A stretch of DNA of 64,000 bases from Galerina marginata (lineage: Eukaryota > Basidiomycota > Agaricomycetes > Agaricales > Galerinaceae), in NCBI GenBank assembly GCA_023014335.1, contig JAECYW010000026.1, positions 558,001 through 622,000 on the forward strand, given 5' to 3'. Shown piece after piece: positions 11,276 to 23,318 of the stretch; position 1 is the stretch's first letter, and each line of letters opens with the position of its first letter. The notes under the pieces are model-generated. The model made no database searches and had not been told where the DNA came from. It worked only from the letters and a program-made list of their open reading frames with translations. A program made the translations under genes and the position numbers.

Positions 11276-14089
11276 GTAAATCATTGTTTGAGCGATATCA
11301 AGCTGGGCATGACGGTGAAGGGTAGAGGCGAGGGGTGGTGCAAGCGGTGATGGAGAAATAGGTCAAAGCTGTGGTTGCGTCTGCTTCGTGGGACACAATG
11401 AGATAGTAGACGGGAGAAAATTTCGCCATGGCAGAGCCCTGATCTACCTCACTGCGTCAGGCTGTGAAAGTCAAAAAATGAATGACATTGAGGCGGTGTG
11501 GATAAATATAAAAGTCACACCTGACCGCCCACTGCACCCTGTGCACGTCATTCATGACATCTAATTTGATAAACATGGGTTCAAAGGGAGGACGACGGTC
11601 CCCTATGAGACGACCTAAAGCAATGTTTTGAATTTTTTGATTGAAATTTGAGAGGCAACGAATATGCTGGAGCATAGAAGTTAATCGGCATTGTCGCTAT
11701 ATTGAGAACTACGCAAGGAAACTAGAAATTAATTGATGATGCTGGGGAAGGGGCCCACTCGTAGTAGCAGAATGTCGAGACTGTAATGCGTGAGAGGTTG
11801 CGAATTTAGGTGAGAAGCTATGCCACCGAAAGCATCCCGGGGATTGGCCAAATTCGATATTAGAGATACCAGTTGGTGACGCGAGAGGCCAGACGACCAC
11901 TAGGGTAGATGACACAGGGGTCAAACTGTAGATATTGGCGAAGAAGGCGATGTGATCCTCGACGCTCCCAACGCCAACCCCACGCAAGCGTATCAGTTAA
12001 GAATAAATCCAGCTTTTATATGAGATGACGATGCCCCGGACATTGGCGCTGCTGCAGGAAGATAGTAATAATACTATAGCTCACAGGCAGCTGAGAATTC
12101 GAAACTCGGAAGGACAATGATTAAGGGAACGTTGTGGTAGTGACCTCGGGCAGGCCATCGGCTAGATTAGATGCACTCGGATTAGATAGGTAGATCGGCT
12201 CGGGGTAGTCAGATGATTCGGATAGGCTAGAGCCAGACCATGGGCTGGGCCCAGTGGCTGTGCAGTAGAAGCAGGACGCGACGCGTTCGAGTAGACAGAA
12301 CCAACACGACTCCAGCCTCGCATTCATTGCGTGCCTCCGCCATAGGCCGGATTGGACTATCCCAACGTAATGCCAAGTAAGGCAGGAGCTGGCGGAAGTC
12401 GTACTAGGCTATACAAGAATGCCAATCTACTTTCAATTCCAACTGCAGGAAAACGGAAATAAGGAAAACGCACCGTTCATAGTGAATGTCCCGAGTAACC
12501 CCCGGGTAGAATTTCGTGGGTACGGGTTTCGGCGGGTGGAGGTTGGGGGTGTCCGAAAACTCCCGACGGTCGACGCGACCTATGATCGGGGTGGTGACCA
12601 AATGGATGTCATGTTGGTCAAAGGACCTCGCTGATGCACCCAAAACGTCGATTGACATTTAGGTGCCATCTGCGAGGGTCAATACCATTTCCTTTCGTGT
12701 CATTTTGACACACCGGAGACAACAGCGTGGGGTGGTGGTTACTCCAGCCGCAAAGTGAGTCAGGCTATTACCGTCGACGCGAACAGTGTTGTGCGACGAG
12801 GGCGTGTTAATAGGTTGATCTCATCCGGGGGCGCGATGGTGGCATGGTCAAAGGAAAGGAAGCGGCCACATATTAGGAGGGCCGTGACCATAATCCTGCG
12901 GAAAAAGGGGGGAGGGACAAGTACTAAGTAGCATGGTGTAAGCTGCGGCGTACCTAGCACCATGTCTTCGTCGCAGCGCCCTACTACACCATGTCCCCCT
13001 GCTCTAGTACACCGCGAGCACATTGGCTTGGAGGTCTTTCAACATCGGCATAGAGGTGTCTTCGTCGGTGTTGACTGCCGCACCGGTTGGAGTTGATGAT
13101 GTTGATTCGTGTCGATCACTAACCGTTCAGGGCTTTGCTGAGTACGCTCCTCTCTTGGTGTCTGGCTTCTTTCTTTCGAGTCAAGGATCCTTGCGCTGTC
13201 ACACCGTGGATGCCGCTGGACCCAGGAGGGCGGGAGATGCAAGATATGTACGTGGTAGGGGAACATCATTGGGCAGTGCGTGTGAAAAGTAACTTTAAAT
13301 TAGCGTGCTCCTATTTGCTGGATCAATTCCTCTAACGCGAACTCGATCATTATCTGCACCACCAGGATCTTGCCAGTGCCAGTCATAGTGACTCACCGCA
13401 CCATTAGCGACGACTTCGAACCTGGTTTCTTCAACCATACGACAGCCGTGGGAGAGAATTGAGAGAGACGATTACTTTCCTACTTAGCATGCCTTTTGAA
13501 CGGTACAAGCACGCTTAAATGCTCCACACGCGCAGGATAATGGGACAGAGCAAAGGCGTGCATATAAACATGACCTGCATATTAACAAACCGCACGAGGA
13601 GGAATTCCCAAAAATTAAAGCCACTGTCTAGTCAAGTACCCGAGTACACACTCCTCGTCAGGACTTACTTAACTCTATCCTCCATCCCATAACGCACCCC
13701 CTTCCTCACTCAGTTATCAAACAACATCGACTATTGTCACCTTCAGAGGTTCCCCGATGACGTCCGGCTATAAATTCTACTTGTTTCCTACCGTTGTTTC
13801 ATTCTCCCTCAGTATTCCGCTAGCTCTGGCTCGCTGAGCAGAGTTTGACGTTAGAAGATGTGATAAGTAGCTCCTGAAGCGTTGTAAAAATTAAACCTCG
13901 ATTATCATGATGTATCAGGCAGTGTGGAACTGACGAGCAGTAACACAGTTGCTCTGTTTTTTATTGACCATCTATTTATCCATAAAACGTTCCAACCTCA
14001 CTTAACGGAAGCCCCGCGCTCAGTGCACGGAAGTTACAAGAAAAAAATCAATTTATTACAAACTCGGTGATCTATGTAGTGAAGGCCAA
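11276..14089. other. Long gene-poor stretch
   Basis: About 2.8 kb without a recognisable gene. Open frames on both strands (for example minus 11709-11987 and minus 12760-13023) are short, lack motifs and have no paralogue in the window. A start-like ATG near 11310 (minus) lies upstream of the NACHT relic but does not connect to it in frame. I see no tRNA, terminal repeats or clear transposon remains. Confidence 0.4.
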
Positions 14090-15757
14090 TTAAACGTGAG
14101 GAATGAACGAAGTCCATTCCACCACTTCTAATGCTGTTTGTGGAAGGTCCCTAAGAGAGATAAACGCCTCCACCAGGAGGGCAAGTCTCGCAATGCCATA
14201 AAAGGGGAGCAGCAGAAGAATAAATATTGCTATCGAACGTCCAAACCACGATTCTCCAAAATTAATGGAGAAATGCAGCTGTAAAATCGTAAGGAAAATA
14301 CTGAGAAGCCCAATCGCCGGTATTCCTGTAATAACTGCAGACGAAACACGCCAAATCTCGCCTTCAACAATTGACGGGAAGGAGAAATACCAGCCACAAC
14401 AATGGATGGCGCCGAAAAGTACGCCAACTACGGGAAGGAAAACGAATAAACTGAGCTTTGCTCGAGTTACTTTGTGTGGGTTGGGATTATAGGCGTAGAA
14501 TGTCTTGAGGCGTATCCTTTTGTCAGAGTTGACCTTGGTGTTGTCATGACCCGTTGCATCTCCCTTTCTGTGGACGAAGGAAATAAATTCTAAGACAGGC
14601 CAACGAAACAAAGTACCAGAAACGAAATTCCTTGCTCGGTGAAATAAATGCGAAAAATTGGCTTTATTGAGAAAACCGTAGGGCCGTGCCCGTCTAGTTG
14701 AATCGGAAGAAGGCACTTCCGGAAGCACAGTGTTGTTGTCTAGTAGTAAAGACAATGTCCGAGTCAATTAACGATAAAATAGTGCGAAAATTGGCGAAAA
14801 TGCCTGTATTGACCTTCTAAGGTGTTGCCTTCTCCGACATGGGTAGCTATTAAAGAAACAGTGCTTGAACGTCAGTGTGGATCTGATCACCTCGGCTTAA
14901 CCTACTTACAATGTTTATCGACAGCGACCGTTCCCCTTATCTCGGTCGAGGTTGTTGCGTAAACTATAGTGGGCTGCAAGAGGTCGACCCGGACAGTGGT
15001 TTCGACATCAAGTGGCTTTATCCACCAAAACGCGTACATAATCACATTGAGAGTGGCGTAGGCGAGTGTCACAAGTTCGAGTTGAGTGATCGTGAGGCCA
15101 CGCACTCTGCGTGCGAGACACTGTGTAACGAACCAGGTGGTTTGAACGATGACAAGACCCTTGGAGAATCCGTCGCCCTTGCTTCTGTCTTTGATGTCGC
15201 TTTCTGTGGTGTCTGGCATTTCCACCTTTCCTTCTTGGAGGAGCTCCCACAGTCTATCTGGTAACAGCACACCGGCTTCGTCATCTCCGTCATACAAAAT
15301 AAAGCCGCCCATCTGAATAAAATATGCATGTGTTGTTGTCCAACTGTATTCTGAAGGAAGATCAGAGACAAGTCGCTCCGGAAATGGTTGCAAGGCTTAC
15401 TGCTGAACTTGCTTACCACACGCCGGGCGCCAAACCACTGACTCGCGGCCCAATATATGATAACCTCCGGCGAAATAATGACCAAAACGTGAGTTCTAGC
15501 TGCTGAAGTACCTTCTTCCGAGGTCCTTCCTCCGGCGCCAAAATATTAGGGTGGACAGACACCCAAGCGCAGGCAATGATGGTGACCAGGCAGCTCCATA
15601 AAATATCCCAGATCGACCGCATATCTGGGCAGGCAATTTCTTGTGGAAGATTTGCACTGACGTTTGTTTGTCGCGAGAACAGGTCGGAGGGCAGAGGAGC
15701 AGCGTATGTGAAGATACGACTTGTTTGAAAAACGTCGAGAATGATCAAAAATAACAT
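14090..15757 (-). pseudogene. WDILWSCL/DRSKGD-family membrane protein, copy 2, with frameshift
   Basis: Second member of the family described at 7511-9115. Four exons at the same positions (15757-15401, 15350-14910, 14846-14814, 14739-14090) would join, but exon 1 lacks one base around 15478-15484. The frame that carries WDILWSCLVTIIACAWVSV and ends in TFWS must shift to continue with ISPEVIIYWAASQWFGARR. The paralogues at 8761-9115 and 18747-19092 read through this point. All other exons, phases and splice sites are intact, and the C-terminal half (FYAYNPN, VVEWTSFIPHV) is complete. It is either a very young pseudogene or carries a sequencing error; the base should be checked before calling it dead. 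Confidence 0.8.
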
Positions 15758-17457
15758 GTTGGTGAGTGAACAAGTATGGGTGGCAAGTGGGGGTGATAAT
15801 GTAGTACTCGAGTAAAGCGATGTGAGTGTTATGTTATCTGGGAGTCAAGTACAATTTTCCTGATGTGACGGCGATTTCTTTAAGCATGGAGAGTAGTTTT
15901 TTTATTGCAAAGCGTTCCTGAGCACACTTTTATCGTATACATGTGCGCTGGGTTTGTTTGTAACCTGGAATGCTGAAACGTTGGAGGATATCCTATACAT
16001 TTGACCCTTGCCGCGAGGCTCAACTAACCTGACGTGAGAGTTAAATTTGTTCGGGGTTGGCTCTAGCCCCGTAAGGCAGTTTATGGTCGCTTAGGTTTTA
16101 GGTTTTGTTCGTTCAATGTTAGAAGTCTCAGGACTAAGGAAACTTTGAATGTGGCTTCTTGGGCCTGGCGGCTCTCTAAAGTAGATAACAAGCCGTTAGT
16201 GAATCTCTCTTCAGCTCTTTTTTTTTGTCGTGTGACTATACATTATTCTATCTTCTTGATCATCACTTCGTCCCCCTCTGCATGGTGAGTGTACCGCCAA
16301 AGCTACCGCCATCAATTGCCGCGGGGCCGCGTAAAAAAGATTTATGGGAAGCATTTCCAAAAGGGACACGATTGCCACTTATGCGCCACACTCGGAAGCA
16401 CCGTCTGATCAGCAAGGCTCGTGGAATTACCCTAACATTTTATCCTAGTTTGAGAGACATGAAAATATGACGTCCATATCGATCATACAATACTTGAAAA
16501 CGGCTTCTTGGCTCACAAATCAACTCTAAATTTTAATTCGTATAGCTAGTTCTCGTGGACTTGTTGGACAGGTAAATTCGGACCAAATCTCTGAGTTACT
16601 TCTTCGTGTCTTCAATTCAGCTCGTGCTTCCTACTTTACCTATTCATTTCCGTCTATGCTCCAATTGACCTACGTTGTCAGTTGGGAAAGATCGACCAAC
16701 CTGTCTTACAGTCGCTCCACCTGTCACCGAGATACCTCATGACCGACCCATTTCCGGCATCCTTGTCCTCGAACGTGAGATTAAGCCCGCGCAAAACCGG
16801 CGCCGTACGTCAAAAATGCTGTGATGTCTGATCCATAATTCGAGAAGGTCGGAGGAACATGCAAGGAGACGAATCTCCATCACAATTTTTCCCGAAGCCT
16901 ACTGCTGCGGCTGTAACCATCGCCGAGACAGCAAACTTTGAGGAGGGAAAGGCTCTAGACTGCAAAATGTCGGTAAATATTGTTCTTTCAAACAAACGCT
17001 TCACCATCCAAGTTAGGCGCCATGCAAACTGATAGGATCATCCGACGATATTCGCTGTGTTTTAAACCGAGGGGCTGCATAGCCACCGATCGACATGGCT
17101 CGATCGTCGGACCGCCGATGTCGATCATCAGCCAGATTCGGGTCCTGTTGAAGTTGCACCCGCCTTCACGTACGGAAATGCATGGTGACCCCGCTATAGA
17201 AAATACCATAAAATAAGTTCTATGTAACATTCTCTTTAGTGCGCACTGAGCAGAAAGTAGCGGAACAAATAACTGAATACTTGTCGTAGAGTTTCAGCCT
17301 TTGTCCATTTCGTCATCGGCACGACGTCTGGGACACTTGCTATGTAAGTAAGTAGCTTGTGTTTTCGCTGCTAACCCCGGGCGAAATTTGATATATTTAT
17401 CTGCAGTCCAGTCAACTCTACATTTGTCGAAGTACGCTCTACATAAACCAAAGTTGA
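15758..17457. other. Intergenic, no supported gene
   Basis: This holds the 5' flank of the middle membrane-protein gene and the 3' flank of the third. Overlapping open frames at 16980-17230 on both strands have no recognisable motif. Nothing else is seen. Confidence 0.4.
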
Positions 17458-19092
17458 TTAAACATGAGGAATGAAGGAAGTCCATGTTACCACTGCTAAT
17501 GCTGACTGTGGAAGTTCTCTAAGGGAAATAAGTGCCTCTACCAAGAGAGAAAATCTTGCAAGAATATACAAGGGGACCATTGGAAGTGTCATCCACCTTA
17601 GAACGTCTCGGAATCGCGATACCAAGAGAGTAGAGGTGTAATACCGTTCTAAAAACGAAAAGAGAACATCCATGACCCCAATCGCCGCGGCTGCTGTAAT
17701 AATTCCAGAGGAAAAACGCCAAATATTGAGTTCAATAACCGAAGGGAAGGCAAAATTCCAGCCCGCACAATGAATGACACCGAAAATTATACCACATAAG
17801 GGGTGGAGTATGGTTAAAATAACCTTCGCCAGAGTTAATTCTTCTGGGTTGGGATCATGGGCGTAGAATGTGTTGAGACGAATTTTGTCTTCAGTATTGA
17901 CCTCGGCTTTATCAAAATCAGCCATGTCTTCCGTTGTGCGGACAATGGAGATGATCCAAGCAAAAGCCCGGTGCAGTAAATTACTAAACATGACCCGCAC
18001 AGCTTGATGAGCAAAGTGCCGGAGTTTACGAGCACGGTATTTGTACGTCTTCATTTTCAGAGGCTGGATCTTTTCTCGCCGCTCAATGTTACTGTCTAGT
18101 CATTTGTGGAAGTTTAATTGCAAAAGAAAATTTGATTTCAAAGCGCACTCTGACCTTTTAAAATGCTAGATTCCCCAAGGGTCAGCGAGTCCAACGCGCT
18201 GTTCGCTATAAATACCAATGATGTTAAGCATTAATGTGGGCTATAAAAATCTAGCTCACTCACCGTCACACAATCGCTCATTTGTCTCCACTGAGAGTGA
18301 TGTACTGGCGGCTGTGGGATGCAACAGGTGGATGCGGACCGTGGTTGTAACGTCAAGTGGCTTATCCCACCAAAATGCGTACATGATTGCATTAAGGGCG
18401 GCAAAAGCAAGGGTAACGAGCTCCAGTTCGGTGATAATGAGGCCTCGGACCCTCCGCGCAATACACTGCGTAATAAACCAGGTAGTTTGGATGACAACTG
18501 CGGCCTTGGAAAGCTTGTCGCTCTTGCTTCGGTCCTTGATTTCTCTTTCTGTAACCTTAGGCATTGCCACCTTTTCTTCTTGAAGGAGATCCCACAATTT
18601 TCCCGGAACCAGGACGCCTGCTTCTTTGTCGCCATCGTACAGTATAAATCCCCCCATCTGAATAAAATGACCATGTGTCGTAGTCCATCCATATTCTGAC
18701 GAGAGATAAGGTACAAGTTGCATTTAACAAGGTTAGTTACACCCACCGCTGTATTTTTTCCCCAAACAGTGAGCGCCATACCACTGTACTGAGGCCCAAT
18801 ATATGACTAACTCTGGCGAAATTATCGACCAAAAAACGAGTTCAAACCGCTGAAGGGCCTTCTTCCAGCGCCCTTCGTCTGGTGCCAGGATATTGGGGTG
18901 GACAGACGCCCAGGAACAGGCAAAAATAGTGACCAGACAACTCCATACGATGTCCCATTTCGAGCGAGCATTGAGGGAGACACATTGTTGTGCATCGATG
19001 TTTGTTCTTTGGGATAATAAGTCAAGGGGCGGAGCGGCATTGGCGTCGATAAAGCCTTGAAGAAGGTAAACGATGGTTAAGATAAAGGGCAT
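17458..19092 (-). CDS. WDILWSCL/DRSKGD-family membrane protein, copy 3
   Basis: Third and intact copy of the family. Four exons (19092-18747, 18695-18264, 18205-18155, 18095-17458) join in frame to 488 residues. The protein starts with a signal-like run (MPFILTIVYLLQGFIDANA) and continues with WDIVWSCLVTIFACSWASV, SPELVIYWASVQWYG, THGHFIQMGGFILYDGD, DRSKSDKLSK, NAIMYAFWWDKPLDV and the FYAHDPNPEE block before the C-terminal helices (VVTWTSFIPHV). The glycine of the DRSKGD motif is serine here. Exon 4 has a longer basic start (KMKTYKYRARKLR) than the other copies. CTATAAAG lies about 30 nt upstream of the ATG and could serve as the TATA box. Function is unknown. Confidence 0.82.
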
Positions 19093-20490
19093 GTCGGTGA
19101 GTAGGGAAGGAAATTTTGACTTTATAGCTGGAACCTTATTTATAAATGTCTGACTGCGGTGACTCTGCAGTTCTTCAGTATTACACAGCAGATTATAGGC
19201 TAGACCAGAGTAGATGTTACCAACCCGCAATAGTCGGCTGTATACTAGGCTACTAGTTTCTCCTTCTCTACAACCATCTTTCCACCCCTTGATCTACTCA
19301 GCCCATTTGCTCGTCTTTACTATGCTACATGAGCAGATGGTTTCCAGAGAGAGTCTGTGTGTCTTTCCATTCAAGGGCGCGGTGTGGTATGCGGATTTTG
19401 TGTGCCTTTGTTTGTCTGTCGATCGGCGGATTTCGCCACGACAGCCTTGCAATTGCACCGACCACTTCTGCCGAAGCCACGTCGCTTTCCCCCTCACAGT
19501 CCCTAGGGCCTTCGTCCATTCTGCACTGGGGTAGAAGGAACAGTTCTACTCAGCTTCCCTGTTGCTCGTGCTACGGCTGGTTTTCCTACGAATTGTGCCA
19601 GAAATGTCGAATGCCTTCCATTCCGGAGCCTGACTGCTTTTATCTTCTTACTTGCTTTGTATAATATATCTAGCTTGCCGTATCCCATCAAGAGCCTGAG
19701 GCATTCAACTCGCACCTCGCCGTCGCCGTGATGTTCGCCGCCAAAATGGGGTTCTATACACGGAAAGAAGCTTGTACGAGTGAGTATTCAACGATACAGG
19801 TTCTTATTTCAACTAACTAATGAGTTCAAATTTGATTCTATGCATGTTTCCTCAGTGAATGAATACAACGGGATATCTGGGTCCGGTTTCGGTACGTGTG
19901 TGGCTGTTGACGCCTTTGTTTTCTCTATTGGATATGGCGTTTTCTAAGATCTGAGTTTAGTGTCTGTCAATTTCAATATCGAAGGGGTATTTTACTGCAA
20001 ATAACGAGTGGTAAGGCTCATTGCTTTTCTTCCTCTCCTTATCAACTTTCATGTTACTTATGTTCATGATTTTCCAGTGATGTCTATGTGAGTTTTACTT
20101 CGACGATGGCTGCGCCGACGCCACTACTTGACGCCAGGTTTTTTTTTGACGTTGGCTGTCTCGAATTTCCTGCTTCCTCTCCGAAACATTTGCAGAGTTA
20201 TGGTTGTGAAGACAAGTATTATCGTCTTCCAATATTGCCCGTGAGGTGATATTGCCCGTGAGGTGATAACAAACCTTGTGGAAAGTTTTATTGAGGAGAG
20301 ATCGGTGGTCGGTACTGCGCAATTAGTATCTGGCCTAATGCCCGTGGTTACTCAATTGAAGTCTCAGCAGATTTTAGGTGAGCAGCGTTAATAAGTTATA
20401 TGCGCAAGCAGTCGTAAGTATAATATTTTGCTTGTTCCAGTTCCTCGTTCGAGAGTCCTCCAAATTCTAAAATAATATATGAACAGTCCA
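19093..20490 (+). other. Intergenic, with two weak coding candidates
   Basis: A plus-strand frame from an ATG at 19389 to 19664 encodes a 91-residue peptide with a short hydrophobic start (MRILCAFVCLSIGG) and a cysteine-rich end (PCCSCYGW, CQKC). It could be a small secreted protein. A second set of short coding-like blocks (from an ATG near 19729, with GTGAGT at 19789) encodes MFAAKMGFYTRKEACT, then NEYNGISGSGF, and later DVYVSFTSTMAAPTP, but I could not join them without a stop. Neither is recognised. Confidence 0.25.
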
Positions 20491-23318
20491 TTAGGCAGGT
20501 CGCTTTTGGTCTTGCCCGATAGCTGGCATCGGGGGCATAGGCTCCGCTGGAGTTAACTTCGAAGCAGCAGCACCACAGACCATAGCGTCCCACAGCTTCC
20601 TCACTGAGCCGCTGCGTTTCTGTCTATGAGTCGGTCGTTCAGTTTGAGGCCGCGCGACTGGTCCATGAGGCTTCTCGGGAGCTTGGCCATAATGCTTCTC
20701 AGTCGGACGAGAAGTAAGGAGAGGACGTCCATGCGCGTCGACTACATTGGCAATGTTGGCGGCCGCTGAGTTATCCTCCTGAGGATGCGGGGTGATGGCC
20801 AAATTAGAAACCGACTCCGCTTCGGAGGATTTTATCGCCTGAACCTCAGCAACCTGGCGAACGAAGGCGGGTATGCTGGTGGCGACGTGGAGATTGGGGC
20901 TGGGGATGGGCAGGACGATCAAAGTAGCGGCGACATCAGGCGTTAACGTGGAGGTTGGCTTTTCCTTTTGTAATAGGCGAGGTGCTTCGGTTGGATCACT
21001 GGGTCCGTCCTCGTTCTGGTAGTCGTGGAGTTCGTGTTTCTGTTCGTGTTTCTGCCTTTGATCGTCGCGGTGGTGCTCCTTCGAATCCAAAAGCGTGCCA
21101 CCATCTACCTCTGCCTTCTCCACCTTGTCTTCGTCGTGTTCATTAGACTTCGGTGAACCTACGTCCTGTGGCAGCCCAGCCGCCACCGCCACGGGCATTT
21201 CCCCGTTAGGCTCCATCACTGCAACAACTGCTCCGTCGACTTCCCTTTCGTTCGCGCCTCTTGCTTCCTGTCTCCCCTCATCCACCTGCGAGTCCTTTCT
21301 CCCTGAAACGCCATCCATTTCCTTATCCACATCACGGCTCCCACTGCCCTTTGTCCATCGCCAGCTCTTCACACGCGCCAGCAGCGCGGAAGCTGACTTC
21401 CGCTTCTTCAGATGGGGAGTTGGGGTGTCAGCAACGCCAGCTACGACCTCACTGCCTCTAGATTCGGGCACGTCGTGGCGATGGGCCTCCTGGTAATCGG
21501 CTAAGTGTTCCTCTCGTTGAGTATCAGCAACGACGGGAGGTTCAACAGTCTCCTCGCTCTCTGAGGCCGGTGATGCGGGCGTACGTGTGGACCTAAATTT
21601 CGCCGCAGAGACGGTCCCAAAATCAGTCGAAGCTAACTCGTTAGAAAGGGACTGCGGGAGCCCAGAGCCAGCAGGAGACGACAGAGAAGCCCTCATTGCC
21701 CGCCATGATTTCAAGGACAACGAAGAGGGCGTCGTTGAAGGAGGAGTTGTTGAAGGAGTGGTGGAGGCTGGCGTTGAAGTCGAAGATTTACGACCACGCA
21801 ACGATGTTAAAGACGACCGCCGGCTAGAAGAAGAGGAAGTGGTGCTGCTCGTACTGGAACGGGTTAGAGAGGACGATGAAGGCGTGGATGGTGATTCTGA
21901 AGGAGTTTGGGTTTGGGTCTGGATTTTGAGAGCGTTTTGTAAGCTTCTGAGACTACCCCTACTCCTGCCACTACGTCGATGGCGACCACGTTGCCCGCCG
22001 CGAGAGGGCGGAGGCATAGTCAACCACTCTGGAACCTTTCTCTCCGCGACTCCGGGAGTGGAAGTAGAGGCCACAGCACCAGACGCACTGGCAGAACTTG
22101 TGGTTGAATTCCGTCTGGCCACATCTTGTCCGGATTTCGGCGTTCTGGATGAGGCGGCTCGTGAAAGCCCGCTGTTTCTCTTCGCCATCTCCTTCGCGGA
22201 CACAGGCATCACCACGCCCGGCGCTGACAACCCGAGGCGGGAAAACTTGGGCGTAGTCGCATAAGGCGAGGAGGTGTACCACGAATTCTCGACACCATCA
22301 TGGGACCCAGAAAGCCTGGTTGTAACCTGCTTGTTCGTTGATGAACCATCCGAGGAAGAGAAAGAATGTGAGGCTGGGGATGAAGGAGAGGTCGAAGGGG
22401 AGGATAAACTCGTTCTGCTACCAGGATGCTTGAGAATAGGTCTGGGTGTGGGCGAAGGCGAGGGCGAAGGCAGATAACTCGTGCGCCATGCACGCCCCGC
22501 CTCTGTGTCTGCGTCTGGATCGACGGAAGGGGCGAAGCTGACGGGTCTTGAGCTCGGAACTGCGGATGAAGAGGCGTACGAATACCGCACGCGAGCGGAA
22601 CCGACGCCACCAGGGGAGGGCAGGGGTGGAGACAGAAAATTACCAGGCACGGTTCGGTTATTCCCAAGGTTGCTTCCGGTGATGGTGACGCACTCAGGGT
22701 CGTGCCCGCTACGTCCAATATGGGGGTGAACGGCTGCGGTTGTGATTTGTACTTCGGCGGGTGAAATCAACACGGATAATGGGCGCTGTGGAACGAGAGG
22801 TACGTCGCGGTGGTCGAGCGGTGGACGTGTCGAGGACGAAAAAGAACCTAATGAAAATCGTTTTGTCAAACTAGGTGTATCCGTGCCCGGTCCCGGGGCT
22901 GTCGACGGACGTTTGGAAGACTTTGGATTGCCCGAAGAATAGGAATTCGAGTAGAGTGAGACAGGACGGGCGAGAGATTGGGCGGATTTAGACTTTGACT
23001 GCAGGTGTACAGATAAGGGTGGCGATAGGAGGTTAGGACTCGAATTGGGATTCCGGGTGAGAGGTGGGTCGTTGAGAGACACCACGGCGGGCCCAGCCAA
23101 AGGTGAGGATCGCAAGGGTTTCCTGGTAGTTGGCGTATTTGAGCGATGGAGGTTTTGTGGGATGGCCAGTGGGGAAGGGACGGCATTGCTCGAATTTGAC
23201 AACCACTCAGGGACTATGGTATTCTTTCTTCACTATTAGCGATAAATCCTACAGAAAGTGTGAAGAAGTAGCGTACCAGGTTACTCTTACTGGGAAGGGT
23301 TGGTGAAGGGGACAACAT
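20491..23318 (-). CDS. Large Ser/Pro/Thr-rich low-complexity protein
   Basis: One long open frame (23213-20491) has no ATG of its own near its start. A GTAAGAG donor at 23290 and an acceptor ending at 23214 join it to a 28-nt exon (23318-23291, MLSPSPTLP), giving 916 residues. The sequence is dominated by serine, proline and threonine with arginine, and has poly-Ser and Ser/Thr runs in the middle (SSTSSTTSSSSSRRSSLTS). There is an acidic/basic charged stretch near residues 620-750 and a basic C-terminus (THRQKRSGSVRKLWDAMVCG). No enzyme domain, signal peptide or membrane segment is visible, so it is probably disordered and nuclear or cytoplasmic. The high GC and long uninterrupted frame suggest a real host gene. 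The weak point is the first exon, which rests on splice signals alone. Confidence 0.68.

Noticed and set aside
20955..21496. Plus-strand open frames of 63 and 133 codons
   Set aside because: Antisense shadows of the same Ser/Pro-rich gene.
21587..22264. 225-codon plus-strand open frame, Glu/Val-rich
   Set aside because: It is antisense to the Ser/Pro-rich gene; its composition simply mirrors the TCC/TCA codons of that gene.
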